A stretch of DNA of 64,000 nt from the NCBI GenBank assembly GCA_021234155.1, contig JAJEKV010000049.1, positions 2,757,487 through 2,821,486 on the forward strand. The letters are read 5' to 3'. Below, piece by piece: positions 33,976-46,515 of the stretch. Origin of the DNA: Isoetes taiwanensis (lineage: Eukaryota > Streptophyta > Lycopodiopsida > Isoetales > Isoetaceae). Below the pieces are notes generated by a model. The model was given only the letters and a program-made list of their open reading frames with translations, was not told the origin of the DNA and ran no database searches. Position numbers and translations under genes: made by a program. How positions within the stretch are numbered: position 1 is the first letter of the stretch; the number at the start of each line of letters is the position of its first letter.

Positions 33976-35514
33976 GTCTTTTTGTGGGTTTTCGGTCCCG
34001 TAAAGCTTGCTCTGTTTTCTAAAGCTTATGCCTGCAGTAATACAAGCCTTCTCTTTACTTTCTCTTCTCCGACAGCCATGCAAACTATTGAGGCACAAGA
34101 GGATATGACTGCAGAGGATCTGCCTGGCACAGACGCTACGGCAAGGAACAGGGGTTTGGTAACAGAACAAGAAACAGAAGATTACAGAAATAAGAGATTG
34201 TCTACCGGCTAGAAACCGGAGATGCGGAATGGTAGATTCAACTACCATTCTGCAATAGAATCCTCTGCCACATGGCAGCAGGAAATTAACCCACAGCAAA
34301 AAATCGTGACCCAAATACCATATTGTAACTGTAACACAATAGAAGCTGTTACTGGTAGTAGCATTACTTGCACAAGCCATAATATAATAACCATAACTAT
34401 TGTATCCGACGTCAAGGAAAGGAGCAGCAGAGCATTCTTCGATTGGGCATTTTGGCCATTCAACTGCACCATAAGATGTGGTTTTTTTGAAAAGTGCCTG
34501 CTCATTAGATAAAACCCTTGATGATGTTTTTAAGCTTGATGACGTATCGTAGCAGAAAAAACCTGGAAGACCATAAGAGGCGCCCAGCACGCTTCTTGCA
34601 GCTGATTAGTGCACTCTTGTACATTTTTAGGCATTTGAAATGTTAAGCCATCTTTGATATCGTTATAAGCTTGAAGATTAGCAAGGTCAGCAGAAACAGC
34701 ACTGGCAAAGTATGGAGAATTAGGAGCATTAAAGAACCCTCTATACAGGCTAACATATTCAGGCTTTGATTTTTTATACTCATCTTGCAAAATGAAGGCA
34801 GGAACTAAGGAAGTACATTGGCTTGAAATACAGGAATAAACTAAAGACCAAGCCTTTATGTTAACAGTTCCCACCTCCTTCACATGGTAGTTGCTTTGGT
34901 AGACTACTACTGCTGATCTCTTAGTAGCTGATAATCCTCCCATCTCTGACACATTTTTGAGTAGCTCATTTTCTTTGGTAAGATCAAGGGTCTCCTTGTT
35001 GGGAGGAGCAGCCAATATCATAAACCTCCAGAATGACATTGGATGCCAGGATCCATCAGTTCCATTCAACATTTCCAACAGAGCATCTCCATAGCTCTGT
35101 CCAGCTATAGTAGCCAAGGCATCTAATTGTTTCACATCTGACAATTTTCCTTCGTTCACGTGCACAGAAGTAGCTGCAATTTCTTGACAAATTAGCCCGA
35201 CTAGAATTAGCAGCAACCCAAATCGCCCCATGATACTTCTCATACTTCTGTTGCCGCTATTAATCTATATTGGCACACTAGGACTGTCCTGTTGAATTCG
35301 TCCAACTAGCAATAACTTTCTCTAACATCTTTCTTGTCTTTTTCTTTTCGTTAGGTCGCGTATTGTTTTCCTGTTATTATAGTCTTTGCATCCCATGTTG
35401 GTCTTGGTTGGTATGATTTTTAATTAAAGGTGTTGGCCAATTGACAATGGCTAATTTTATTTTTTTTTATTTTTTTTTTTGCATTGTTGCATGCATACAT
35501 GAATAAGATAAAAT

Positions 35515-35692
35515 AAGATAAGATGAATTTTTACGTCCACGGGAACCCAACGGGTTATGGGACGGCACATGCAAGGGCAACAGCCCATCTAAAACCTGGG
35601 GACTAGGCCCCATCACCAAACACAATAACCAAATATTAAAAGGCTACCAAGAATAAGATAAGATAATGCTAATGCTAATGGTAAATTTATGC
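35515..35692 (-). mobile_element. Short retroelement copy A, LINE-like 3' end, (ATCTT)n tail
   Basis: On the minus strand, from TAGCATTAGCATTATCTT through GGTTATTGTGTTTGGTGATG and GGGGCCTAGTCCCCAGG to CCGTGGACGTAAAAATTC and an (ATCTT)n tail. It is nearly identical to 61727-61905 in the other orientation. Its last 40 bp match the ends of the two LINEs. It is either a SINE or a severely truncated LINE; no clear A/B box was seen. Confidence 0.75.
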
Positions 35693-36222
35693 TTCTAAAA
35701 TTATCTAGACATAAGCAATCGGAATGGGTAGCTGCAGTTGGGAGGGAGCTAATTCGCGTTCTTGAAAGAGGCATGTGGCTTCTCAAACTCTGTGAGAGGG
35801 ATTGGTCCACCACGTCTGTCATAATTCCTAGCGGCCCTGCAGAGTTCTGTGAGATTATTGATGACATGAAAAGGTATGCTAAAATGATGAATATGTTGAT
35901 CCAAGCTTCTCCCCTTGATTCTGATAGAAAAAATGTGGTTAAACACTTTCAAAATAAGATAGATTCTGATACCTCCATTATGAAGACGACCTTGATTTGG
36001 GCTAGCAAACAGGACCAAAACGTGTTGCTGCAGAGCTTGAGCAAATCCGACAAACTCAAGCGTTCCTTGAAACCTTTGTTTGGAGGGCATAAATTTTATT
36101 TGCCATCATCTGCGACTACTTGCGCCGGGATATACAAAAAGCGGCTAGATAAAAGAATCTTGGATGTCTATAGCTTGGAAGTTGTCCTACGGAGATCTGC
36201 CGGGGAAGCAATGTTTCATTGA
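35689..36222 (+). CDS. Hypothetical protein, 177 codons open
   Basis: An open frame of 177 codons reads 'SEWVAAVGRELIRVLERGMW', 'VIIPSGPAEFCEIIDDMKRY' and 'LKRSLKPLFGGHKFYLPSSA', and ends 'RRSAGEAMFH'. It is amphipathic and helical, rich in Lys and Leu, with no membrane span or signal peptide. I do not recognise the family. It begins at the edge of short retroelement copy A, so the upstream part of a longer gene may have been cut off or separated by insertion. The ATG used lies at the repeat junction and is uncertain. Confidence 0.35.
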   Translation: MLLKLSRHKQSEWVAAVGRELIRVLERGMWLLKLCERDWSTTSVIIPSGPAEFCEIIDDMKRYAKMMNMLIQASPLDSDRKNVVKHFQNKIDSDTSIMKTTLIWASKQDQNVLLQSLSKSDKLKRSLKPLFGGHKFYLPSSATTCAGIYKKRLDKRILDVYSLEVVLRRSAGEAMFH

Positions 36223-36559
36223 ATGGGCAAAAGCGGCAAAAGCGGTGGGTGGTTTTACGATGGATTATCTTTGTGTGGTGGTCTTTTTGAAGGTAAGATT
36301 GTTGTGTATACAGACTAGGCTTTTGCTCGGAGAGTGGCTTTTGCATGTGCTCAGGTATTCTTCTTCATAGTATGTTCTATTATAGTCAGTTATGCGGTTT
36401 GTGTTTCAGACACTTTAATCAGAATCTGCTCTGTTTTAACATAATCCCCACAAAGAACAGAGGTAGGTGCGTGTTTATTTTTCCTTTTCCTACATCGCCG
36501 TTCTTCTTCTTTAGCCTTTATTCTACTTTAGATTCGTTCTAACGCATTTGCTTTCTTCT

Positions 36560-36630
36560 ACAGCTCTTCTTAAAGCTGTAGCTGGTGCTTAGAGCAGGGT
36601 TCAATTCCCTGCCATTTGCTAAAACATGGC
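36560..36630 (+). other. tRNA-like pol III head (possible SINE relic)
   Basis: GTAGCTGGTGCTTAGAGC followed by a perfect T-arm-like CAGGGTTCAATTCCCTG (five-pair stem, TTCAATT loop) resembles D-arm and T-arm parts of a tRNA without an anticodon arm. It is more likely a tRNA-derived SINE relic or tRNA pseudogene than a tRNA gene. Confidence 0.25.
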
Positions 36631-36649
36631 ATAGAATATTCTGTTCGCT

Positions 36650-38600
36650 TAAGGAGTCGCTATAAGCAGGGGAGTTCTTTTCGGCAAGCCAAAAATCAGC
36701 TCTCAAGGTAGCTTCAAAGATAAAATTGTGTCTGTGGGAGGGATATAAGTTTCAATTTTGAATTTCTTAGAAGTTTCTATTATATAGGTGAATGTGTCAG
36801 TTGCAGAGGTCTTTTACCTTTGTAGACAGGCAGAGCTTAAGGAAATGCAGGTGAAGCCTCAATATATTTGCACGACCTTTTCTTTATTCGTTTGTATTTC
36901 TTGCAGTAGAATTCAATGAACCTAATAACAGGATTTACTATGTGTTTAGACTTAGAAGCAGCTTAGAAAAAGCGTGGGTGCAGCGGAAAAGAAGCTCTGC
37001 AGCACAATCGGTTCCAAAAGGTTCCTTTACCAAAAATGAAGGAACTTTATGCAAACCTTCTCTGTTTGTATTGTGCTTTGTGTGGCGCTTGAAAGGCTGA
37101 TGAAAAGTCTGGGATCCTTTAGAAGAACAGAGAAAGCGTGAACTCCATTAAGACTGTGATCTTGGAACAGGAGGTCTTTTTGATTGAGACATTATTTTCA
37201 TTGGTCTAACACTCTGCTAAATCTGCTGACTTTGAAATGAGAAATTTCTATATGGAGCTTGCTTCCCATGTGGACACATGCTGGCCTTCACACAATTTTA
37301 CGACTTAGACAAAGTTTCCTATTCATTGGGAAGCACAACCAACACACAGAATGTGGACTCTTAAGATGAACATGGCCATGTAAATTAAATTGCATTTCCC
37401 AACATTTCTTTTTTTTAATGAAACAACTAGAACAAGTAATTGGACACCATCTAAATTAAATTGAATGTATATATGCAACATAACATTACAATGTAACCAC
37501 ACAAAATCAATGTAATAGGCTGCTAACAATGTAATAACCTGCTTTTAGCGATGGTATGAACCAAATGTGCACAAACATTTGTATGTTAGACAAAAGTTCT
37601 AACAAATGTTACATGTTGAAAATATAAAGAATATATGTTGAACCATTGAAATAAATGTGCAGAAACGTTTGTATGTAGGGCCAAAGTTCTAACCAAGAAC
37701 ATGTTGAACCATTGAGATAAATATGCACAAATGTTTGTATGTAGGGCTAAAGTTCTAACTGCCACGTTACCTTTTTGTGTGCCTCTAAAAACAACAATGA
37801 TAAGGAAAAAACAGGCCAAGGAAAAACCACCATCCCAACTTTGTACTGAGCTTGGCTTTCTATAGTAATGTGAAAAATTAATACATTAGCAAGGGTTCAA
37901 ATCCCATGGGCATAACAACTAAAAAAGTATGGCATAATAGCAACTAAAATTATTGTGAAGGCAACTACCAGAATAATTAACAACTTCCCTAAAAATTGTC
38001 TCATTGCCTCATAAAAAAATTGTCTCATTGAAAAATGAAAAGCATCTAGCCTTAAAGGGTCGTCCAAGAAAAACTTCCATGACACCTTCCATGACCATAT
38101 CTTCTGGAGCAAAGAGCATATTGTATAAGACAATATCAACATTCTGGTTGCTATATTGTCGCTATAGTGATCGAAGGATCCAAATTCATGTCTCTTTGTC
38201 AACGGCCCAAATTTATGCCCTTTTTCCCTTCTAATCAAAACATCAACCTACGACCATGAGTTGATGCGAGGAGAACACCATCTAACAACATGAGAAAATG
38301 CAAGAGATAAGCGAAAAAAAAAGGGGAACAAATTAAAGAAGTGGAAGGGCTTTTAGGAAGAAAACAATGGAAATTCATCAAAAAAAGTCTAGACTCAATC
38401 CAAGGGCACCTCTGATGCACATGCATTTGCGCTGACCTCTAATACTTCGACTAACAAACATAGAAGACATTAAGAAGTCTTGCCAATGCATCAAGCTGTT
38501 CTAGGCCCAAGGACACAAATGTGGAAGCTTCTGAGAGAGTGATGAATTGGAAAGCAAGCTAGACACTGAATTAAAGGATAATGCATGAGTGGTGAGCCAA
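36650..38600. other. Non-coding DNA with a ~75-bp tandem repeat
   Basis: Between 37550 and 37765 a unit containing TTTGTATGTAGGGC and AAAGTTCTAAC...TGTTGAACCATTGA is repeated about three times. GGGTTCAAATCCCATGGG at 37892 resembles a pol III B box. No gene was recognised. Confidence 0.5.
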
Positions 38601-38675
38601 GACCTCAATATCACTGTTGCCTTAACATTTACAGGTCCACAACTTATGCCCAGCAACGCTGGGCACCGTTACTAG
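38540..38675 (+). mobile_element. Helitron 3' end (plus strand)
   Basis: The hairpin GCCCAGCAACGCTGGGC at 38648-38664 is followed by ACCGTTACTAG ending at 38675, with T next. It is identical in its last 30 bases to the minus-strand end at 24643. The start of the element was not identified. Confidence 0.7.
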
Positions 38676-38689
38676 TGTTTACATAAAGT

Positions 38690-41580
38690 CAAACTATCTC
38701 AACAAAACGAATTTTTCAAATTTTTTGATTACCATGATATTTTTCTACACGAGATAGGGAAAACAAAACAAAAAACCACATGTCAATCTGAAGTCTGTGA
38801 AGAAAGATAGGGCCATTCAAATATGACAGGGTCAAAACTGCTTTTTGCCTCCTCAGAACCAATTATGGTTCCCAGAAGGCAATTGTAGATTAAATACAAC
38901 AACTTTCACAAGGAAATGCATTTTGAGCTAATATTTGATATATAAGCAACTGACAAGTTCCTCCATCCCATAAAAATGTTGGTTGGCCTTGGATTTGATG
39001 TTTGGACTTTCACTTTTGATCTCAATTTTAGGTAACTTGTAATAATAATTAATATTTCCCCATATAGAGCAAAACTTACTCTATGATGTCCTCTAAAAAA
39101 TCATAGTATGAAAGTTCAAAATTATGAAGCCAATGCAAAAACAAGCTCATTAAAAACGCAAAAGACATGGTCACAAGAAATCAAGAAAAGTTTCTGTACC
39201 TGAGCCCATTATTGGTCCATAGGCCCATTTAAAATGAATAACTTTCTTATGTTAATTTTGAGATATGAATAACATCTCATTTACTTTAATAATGAAAATA
39301 TTCGTTGATCATAACCTTGAGATTTGGATTAAACTTTATAGCATTAAATTCAAATATGTCTTCTATGTTTATTCTAGATTTACGCCTCGAGATGTGACTT
39401 TGAAAAATCGTATTCTCAAAATGTCCCATGTCATGAAATCAATGCAAAAAAATTCAAAGAAAAATATGGAAGTTTATGACTATAAAAAGTCAAGTTAGAC
39501 TACTATGTGCAGTTCCACTTGCAGACCATTATTGGTCCATAGTACTGAAAGTTTAAAAATTAATAAGACAACATCTTAATCAATTTTGATCTCAACTTTA
39601 GAATATAGTTTATGCATATAATTCTCTATAGGATAAAATTAATTGGTTAGACGAGCTTGCATAATTTGAGGGCAATGTTTAAGCAAAAGCAACTGTGAAT
39701 TTATGGGGTACTTATTCGCCAATTTAATCTACATGGACTTCCACTCACACGTTTCAAAAATTATGTTATTAAAGGTAAGAAACCATGGTATCATTATGGG
39801 GACAAAATGGATAAGACTAGTGAGAGATATATGCTCTATACACTTGGTCTAGTTATGGACCATAAATGGTTCATGCTTAATTATATTCGTATCTTTAAAA
39901 TAATACGTTATTTCAATATGAAAATGGAGAGTTATATTGCAAAGGAAGGCCCGCATTCATGAAAAATATAGTGTATATGAAAGATGACCTACTTGTAACA
40001 TTATCCTACTAAAACTCTAATGATTTGTAGCAGCAATGGATATACCAGTTTTATACTAGTAAAAAATAACCATGTTTCTCTCTATCTTTTTGCAAGAAAG
40101 CCACACAACCTGCATAAGGGATCTATATATATGTCCCTTGTCATATTTTGAACCATTTGAAAGGCTTATTTCGAGAAGAAATATAGCATGTTCTCTACGA
40201 AGCTGAGAAAGACGCATCAAAGGTAATACGATTTAATTTTTTATTCTTATACTTAAACTTCACGATCTTCACTTTCACAAATCCCATACTTACTTTCTTT
40301 CTTCTTGAACAACCCCGCAAGTAATGGTAGTATGGCATGAAACCTTCAATCTCCATCTAGGTTTGCATCTAAATCCAGATCAAGGCGTTTGCATCTACAT
40401 CTGGGTGTTTGCATCTCCAGCTAGATTTGCTGGTAAGTATTGGCTTAGGCTAGGATAAAATTGGCAGAGGCTAGGGATGGAAGGTAAAGAAATTTTGTGG
40501 CATTGTACCGGGCAGCCGCTATAGCAGAACAAGGCATTGAAGAAGCTATGGCAGAACAGGTGCTGCCCTGGTATGGCGGCAGACAGACAAACCGGTTTGA
40601 ACATCTGCAATTGGGCAGACCGTCTGGCTTGCTTGCTATGACAGACCTTGCTATGATTTTGCTCTGAGCTATTTTCCTTTGCTGACGATTTGCCTTGCAA
40701 AGGGACATGCTTATAGCTGACCTGAGTTATTTTCCTGCAGCGCTGCCACAAGTTGTACCATTGGGATGGCCTTTTTTTTTGTTCTTTGAGCTTCCGTGCA
40801 TACTGGTCCGTTTTGCACCATTGCTTCCTGCATTCAGATTTTAGTTAAAATTCTAGGGGTCATTGATTTGGCATAAAAGGCAGAATATTCGCCAGATCAA
40901 TGGTTCCCAATAAAATTTAAACATGATGCGATAATAAGTGCAAATGAATGAATGACCTACATATAGCAGTTCGTAAATGATAAAACTTCCATATAAAAGT
41001 TCTCTAAGAAAATTATAGCGTTGCCCTATCCGGACATAACCATTTTCATGCAAAAGAATGGCTGCATTATTACGAGGGCTACATTATTATAAAACTTGCA
41101 GCCTATACATGCCATGAATGAATAGATACTTAATTGAATTACAACATGATCTGGCTCTCATGTTGCAAGCTCTTTGATTACCCATCGTAGCTTTGACATG
41201 CAAGCATCTGCATAACAATAATAACACAATAAGAGAGAAGAAGTGAAGATAAATAAATTCTCTCTTTTCTACATTCAAAAATAAACGTCAGCAGTAAAAT
41301 TGGATTGAATCGAATTGAATTAGTAGAAAAGCATGAATAGGGCGACAAATGCAAGAAAGTCATATTTAATTAAAGTGGGACTCATTCCATTCCCATTTTT
41401 TTTCGGAACCCTGTTAATTTACACGAAAAGGAGCACCCCGACCCGAGAACTATCCTTAATTCGAATTTTTGTCTAGAACTCTGCATCGAGGCTTTCCTCC
41501 AGTTTTCCCTGGATAGCGAGTCGAGAACAAGAACAATGCAACTGAAACAAAGGAAATTCAGTAAAGATTGAAACCAAAGC
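38690..41580. other. AT-rich intergenic DNA, no recognisable gene
   Basis: A weak direct duplication is marked by CCATTATTGGTCCATAG at 39207 and 39527, with diverged flanks. No coding, RNA or mobile-element core was recognised. Confidence 0.35.
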
Positions 41581-41589
41581 TCTAGTTGA

Positions 41590-42160
41590 AAAAGAATTTT
41601 TATTAATAAATTGAATAGGTACAATGTATTTTACATCGGACGCAGAGACCATGGCGGTCTTCTTTGTCACATGATTACATCATCTTGGTAAGTGGTCCAC
41701 CTTAGGGGATTAACTTGGCGCTTCTTCACGCCGACCGTAAGCCTTGGGGGCAACTGAAGAGTGTGGAATGCCTCACGTGGAGGTGCCTCACGGAGCTACC
41801 GGCCGACTGTCCACCCGACTTCTCCACTTTCGCCTCCTGCGGCTTTTCATCGAATATGCTCCTTCCCCAACCTCCGTGGATGTTATGCAATGCTTGCAAG
41901 ATGCTTTGAGGTTCGGACTGTCTCTCAAATTTCTTGGCGTGTTCTTTATCCCTGTGGGTGTGCATGGCGCCCCGATTCACGAGCAACCTTATCCCAAAGG
42001 CCGGGCAAGAGTGTAGCGTGAGCGGGATCTGTGCCAGAACGGTATTTCTTCCGCCTTGAGCGGGATCTGTGCCGCCTGGAGTGGTCTCTGTGATGCCTGA
42101 GCGGGATCTGTGCTGGTGTCGGATCTGTGCCTGAACCACCTGGAGCAAGGAGAGTCTATG
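41590..42160. other. GC-rich island with GAGCGGGATCTGTGCC repeats
   Basis: The stretch is clearly richer in G+C than its neighbours. From 42018 to 42140 the unit GAGCGGGATCTGTGCC recurs about four times in variants. On the minus strand the left edge (AATAAAAATTCTTTTTC at about 41590-41610) resembles the 3' end of an L1-like element. No domain was recognised. It abuts the truncated 5' end of the Copia element. Confidence 0.35.
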
Positions 42161-42188
42161 ATTAACAATTACGGTGCCATTAGTCAAA

Positions 42189-43858
42189 ACGAAGAAAAGA
42201 ATGTTGAAATCACACACGGAAGCATACAAGAGGAAGGGGAAGAGGAGGAAGATCAAATTCAAGCTTCAGGGGAAGAGGAAGAGGCAGAGGTCGAAAAATA
42301 AATGCTGAGGCAAATGTGGCAGAATTGATGAGGAAAAATCTGAAGACGATGATGAGGTAAGAAAATTTAAATTATTTTCCATATGTGAAAATCTAAATGA
42401 TGACAATCTTCTGATTTTAGATAGTGGAGCAGAAAGGTCAATTGCATGCTCATCAAAAATCTTGAAAGATTGCAAAGGAGCTAATGGAGGCCATGTGCAA
42501 GTAGGAAATGGGGATTTACAGAAAATTAGAGATGTTGGTGTACTTGAAATCTTTGATTTGAATGGAAAAAGTGTGAATTTGAACAATGTTCTATGTGTAC
42601 CAAGCTTGGTCAGAAATCTTATATCTATTTCTCAACTTGTGGACATGGGTTTTAAAGTGGTGTTTGAACAAATGGATTGCAAAATATATGAAGGAAATGA
42701 ATTAGAAAAACTGGGAAGACGAGTAGGAAATCTGTTTGGAATAGATTTACATGGACATGGAAGTATCAATCTAGTTACAAATCCTGATGTAGAAATCTGG
42801 CATGAGAGATTGGGCCACACTAACATCAAAAATATTGAAATGATGGTTAAGCAGGGATGGATTAAATCAGCAGATGAAGTCAAAGAAAATTTCACATGTA
42901 AAGGCTGCCAGTTAGGAAAACACTCAAGATTACCATTCTCAAAGGCAAAGAAGAAAACAAAGGATGTGCTTGAATTAATTCATACTGACTTGTGTGGACC
43001 ATTAAATGTAACAGGAATTACAGGGAAAAGATACTTCATAACTTTTGTGGATGACCACAGTAGGAAAACAAAAGTTTACTGCTTGAAGACTAAGGACTTA
43101 GCTTTTGAAGCATTCAAAACATTTGCTGCAGAGGTCGAGTGTGAAACTGGAAAAAGAATCAAGTGTGTTCGATCAGACAGAGGAGGTGAGTATATGTCTG
43201 GTAGATTTACAAAATATTGCTTGAATAGGGGAATAAAAAGGCAATATACATGTAGCCACACACCTCAATAAAATGGAGTTGCAGAAAGAAAGAATAAATC
43301 AATCCTAAATGCTGTTAGATCTATGCTTAAACATGCAGGGTTGCCAAATTTCCTTTGGGAAGAAGCAGTAAAACTCTTTGTCATGATTCAGAATGTTTTG
43401 CCAACAAAAAGCCTTCAAGGTACAATTCCAGAATATGTATGGTCAGGTAGACTACCTAATTTTGAAAAATATAAAGTGTATGGGTGCTTGGGATATACAC
43501 ATGTGCCTAAAGAAAACAGATCGAAGATGGATGATAGGTCAATCATAACCTATTTAGTAGGTTATGATGAACATGCAAAAGGTTATAGAATGTATAATCC
43601 TATGAGAAGAAATATCATAATTAGCAGAGATGTTACCTTTGTGGAAAAGGAGTTGTACAGGCCAAGAATAAATATCCATGATAAATCTGAAACTAAGGAA
43701 AGTCAGGTTCCAGAATTCGATGAGGATGAACAGAATAATGACATTCATAAGCAAAATGAAATTATTGAACAGGATATACCTGAGGATGAAAAGGATGCAG
43801 AAAATCATGGTGTAGATCTGAGCCAAGAAAGAAATGCGAGAAGAAGAAAATGTTCATG
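42189..43858 (+). pseudogene. Copia gag end, protease and integrase
   Basis: An Arg/Gly-rich gag tail with a C..C knuckle remnant is followed by protease 'LLILDSGAERSIACS' (about 42410; DSG catalytic motif). Next come GAG-pre-integrase 'HERLGHTNIKNIEMMV' and 'CKGCQLGKHSRLPF' and the integrase core 'IHTDLCGPLNVTGITGKRYF', 'FVDDHSRK' and 'VRSDRGGEYMSGRF'. A CAA-to-TAA type change in 'HTPQ*NGVAERKN' (43270) truncates it. Integrase continues to 43858 with 'WEEAVKLFVMIQNVLPTKSL'. Confidence 0.9.
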
Positions 43859-46515
43859 AGCAAAGATAAAACAAACACTAGGAAAAGAAGATCTGAAAGT
43901 CAAAGATTGATTGAGGAGGCAAACATTGACACAAACTTATATGGCAGAAAAGATGATGGAAAAAGCTCAAGATTGCAGCTACTTGAACAAGATCCTGAAA
44001 TGTTTTTAGTCATGGAAACAGAGTACCGTAAAACATTTGATGAGGCATAAATGGCAATGGATGCAAACAAGTGGAAAAAGGCTATGAAAGAGGAAATAGA
44101 ATCATTTGAAAGAACCAAGTACATACGAACTAGTTGATCTACCAAAAGGAAAGGATCTTTGTGGGAAATAGATGGCTTTACAAGATAAAAAAAGAATTCG
44201 ATGGCAAAGTCCTAAATACAAAGCCGATTAGTGGCGGGGGTTTTCCGGTAAGAAAGGCATAGATTTTGAGGAGACATATTCACTGTGGTCAAATTAACAA
44301 GCATAAGAATGATTATAGCTATGGCAAATGCTTTAAATTTGGAACTCCATCATATGGATGTGTGCACTTTGCATTTTTAATTTGAATTAGAAGAGGAGGT
44401 TTATATGAAACAGGCTCAAGGCTTTGAAAAGGAACAAGGAAAAGTGTGGAAACTAAAACGTGCAGTATATGGGCTTAAACAAGCACCAAGACAATGGAAT
44501 ATTTGTATAAATCAGTTCTTAAAGGAGCAGGGATACGAGAAGCTTGCAAATGATGGAAATGTATACATTATGAGAAAGGGAGACAGATTTTGTATTCTAG
44601 CAATCTATGTGGATGATTGTGTACTAGCAGCAAATGATATGAACAATGCAATGCAAAGAGGGGCTTAAAAGAAGATACAAAATGTCTGATCTAGGAGAAC
44701 TCAACAAATTTTTGGGAATACAAGTCAGGAGACATAAAGAAAAGAAGGTAATTTCGATGTGTCAAAGTGAATACATAGATGCAGTTTTAGATAAATTCAA
44801 CATGCAAGATTGTAACCCAGTAAAATCACCTATTCTGGCTGGGACTAAGATATCTAAGGATATGTGTCCAAAAACAGATAAGGAAAGGGAATATATGTCA
44901 AAGGTTCCATATAGACAATTAGTGGGATGCTTATTATTTATTGCAAATAATACCAGGCCTGATATAGCCTTTGTTGTGAATGTATTAAGCAGATACAACA
45001 ATGACCCTGGACAAGGTTACTGGAAGATTGCTAAAAAGGTACTCAGGTTTCTAAAGGGATCAAAGTATAAAGGAATAGTATATGGAACAGAAAATCTGCA
45101 ACTTCAAGCATACTGATTGATGCTGATTGGTGTGGAGATATAGATGAAAAGAAAATCGACATCCGGATATGTGCTATTATTAGGTGGAGGACCTATTAGC
45201 TGGAGAAGCAAGAAGCAGTCATCAATTGCATTATCTACTGCAGAATCAGAATATGCATCTACCACCCTGGCTGCAAAAGAAATAATTTGGACTAGGAGGA
45301 TGCTAGAAGAACTTGGAATCAATCAGGAAGGAAGTACAGAATTGCATTGTGATAATCAAAGCTGCATAGCAATGACCAAAAATCCAGTCTTGCACGAGAG
45401 GACAAAACATATAGAGATAGAAATGCATTACATTAGAGATATGGTAAACAAAGGAGAAATTACATTGAAATATGTATGCTCAAAAGATCAAGTGGCTGAC
45501 ATTTTGACAAAAGGTTTAGGATGCAGAAGATTTCAAGAACTATCTGAAAAACCGGTAGCAAAGAAATAACAGGATTATGATTTGAAAGGGGAATGTTGGA
45601 AATGTTCATATCATAATCCAAGGTTTACAATCTGTTAGTGCAGCATGGCAATAAATCAATCATGTGATAGACCTACAGGTGATTATATGTTGCAGCAGGT
45701 TACAAAATTGCAGTTAAAGAATATAAGAGTATGATTAAGGCTAGTGGTCTATATGACACTGGAATCTTGAATGATTAATGGTAAATTATAGTGGTCTATA
45801 TGACACTAGAATATATGCAAGGGATATGGTCGATATGACAACACCAGTTTGAATGAAGATGAACTCTAGTGGTCTATATGACACTAGAACATATGCTGGA
45901 AATATTAGGTCGATGACTAAACTATTAAATGAGACAATTGAGCCTAAGGTAATTGTGCCTAAGGTAATTGTCTTTATTTATAAAGTTGACCTTAGAAGAA
46001 ATCTCGGTCCAATCAAGTTGGAGCCAAAGAATAATTCAAATCTCGGTCCAATGTGAGAATGCCGGATTTGATCTCTGTGGTGCGGCGGTTAGGCTTAACC
46101 GCCGGAACTGTCTGCTAACCATGAATATAAGATGTACAGGGGTGGATAGGGTGTTCAGTTTTGGTGGATTCACGATCAGAGGGGAAAACGAAGTGAAGGT
46201 CTGTATATTGACTTGTAATTAGACATTGAAAGATTTTTCAATGGTCATGAAGAAGAGAATACATGAAATGTAAAGTTTATTTTTGACTCTACTATCTAGA
46301 AGAATGAATATATGATATGAAAATGTTGAAGCTAATGACATCTAGGAATGCATTATTTGAATATATCTGGTTTTGAAGAGAAGTCACTTGAATTGGTATT
46401 GTTCTAAAGGTGATGACATGATTATGAGTTTATGAAGTATCATAAGTTAAGTTCTTGTTGATGAACATGATTGTTAACATCATAATTATTTGATTGTTGA
46501 CATCTATTTTCTGAC
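42190..46515 (+). mobile_element. Ty1/Copia LTR retrotransposon, 5'-truncated and broken
   Basis: The order zinc-knuckle remnant - protease - GAG-pre-integrase - integrase - reverse transcriptase - RNase H is that of Copia. The 5' LTR and most of gag are missing. A polypurine tract (GAAAGGGGAA, 45584-45593) precedes TGTTGGAAATG at 45594, which marks the 3' LTR start. The LTR probably ends just before the Helitron-like sequence at about 46515 (uncertain). It contains AGTGGTCTATATGACACT three times (45742, 45790, 45868). Premature stops and deletions show it is dead. Confidence 0.85.
44041..45569 (+). pseudogene. Copia reverse transcriptase and RNase H
   Basis: RT begins with 'WKKAMKEEIESF' and is deleted and frameshifted to about 44405. 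'KLKRAVYGLKQAPRQWN' and the catalytic 'AIYVDDCVLAANDMN' (44608-44640) then appear. After a shift comes 'MSDLGELNKFLGIQVRRH' (44684). RNase H carries 'STSGYVLLLGGGPISWRSKK', 'STAESEYASTTLAAKEIIW' and ends 'HYIRDMVNKGEI...QVADILTKGL'. Frameshifts at about 44120, 44665 and 45118 disable it. Confidence 0.9.

Larger units (their letters stand above)
32597..35243 (-). pseudogene. Secreted/membrane protein gene of unknown family, frameshifted
   Basis: The minus strand starts at ATG 35243 (or 35231, MGRFG) with a clear signal peptide ('GRFGLLLILVGLICQEIAA'). A soluble region follows to about 34590 ('SYGDALLEMLNGTDGSWHPM'). After a 1-nt shift, 'ASYGLPGFFCYDTSSSLKTS' runs to 'CVTVTIWYLG' (about 34310). 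A second block (33500-32960) reads 'ECSYRATIDAMYEKLTTNPG' and 'CGVGKYYVFKASHYITVTST', with a membrane span 'LDAAALSMATFIGLVSLIG'. After another shift, a third block reads 'LGCVCLCFLNVGIRCVVYG' and 'FSPLIWGCYILACLFALLIT'. The overall design is an N-terminal cysteine-containing extracellular part with about three C-terminal helices. The family is not recognised. Three frameshifts and a 107-bp insertion suggest a pseudogene, although an unrecognised intron at 33.7-34.2 kb is possible. Confidence 0.5.

Noticed and set aside
41726-42262. Minus-strand 178-codon open frame in the GC-rich island
   Set aside because: It crosses the start of the Copia coding region and the GAGCGGGATCTGTGCC repeats, and no family was recognised.
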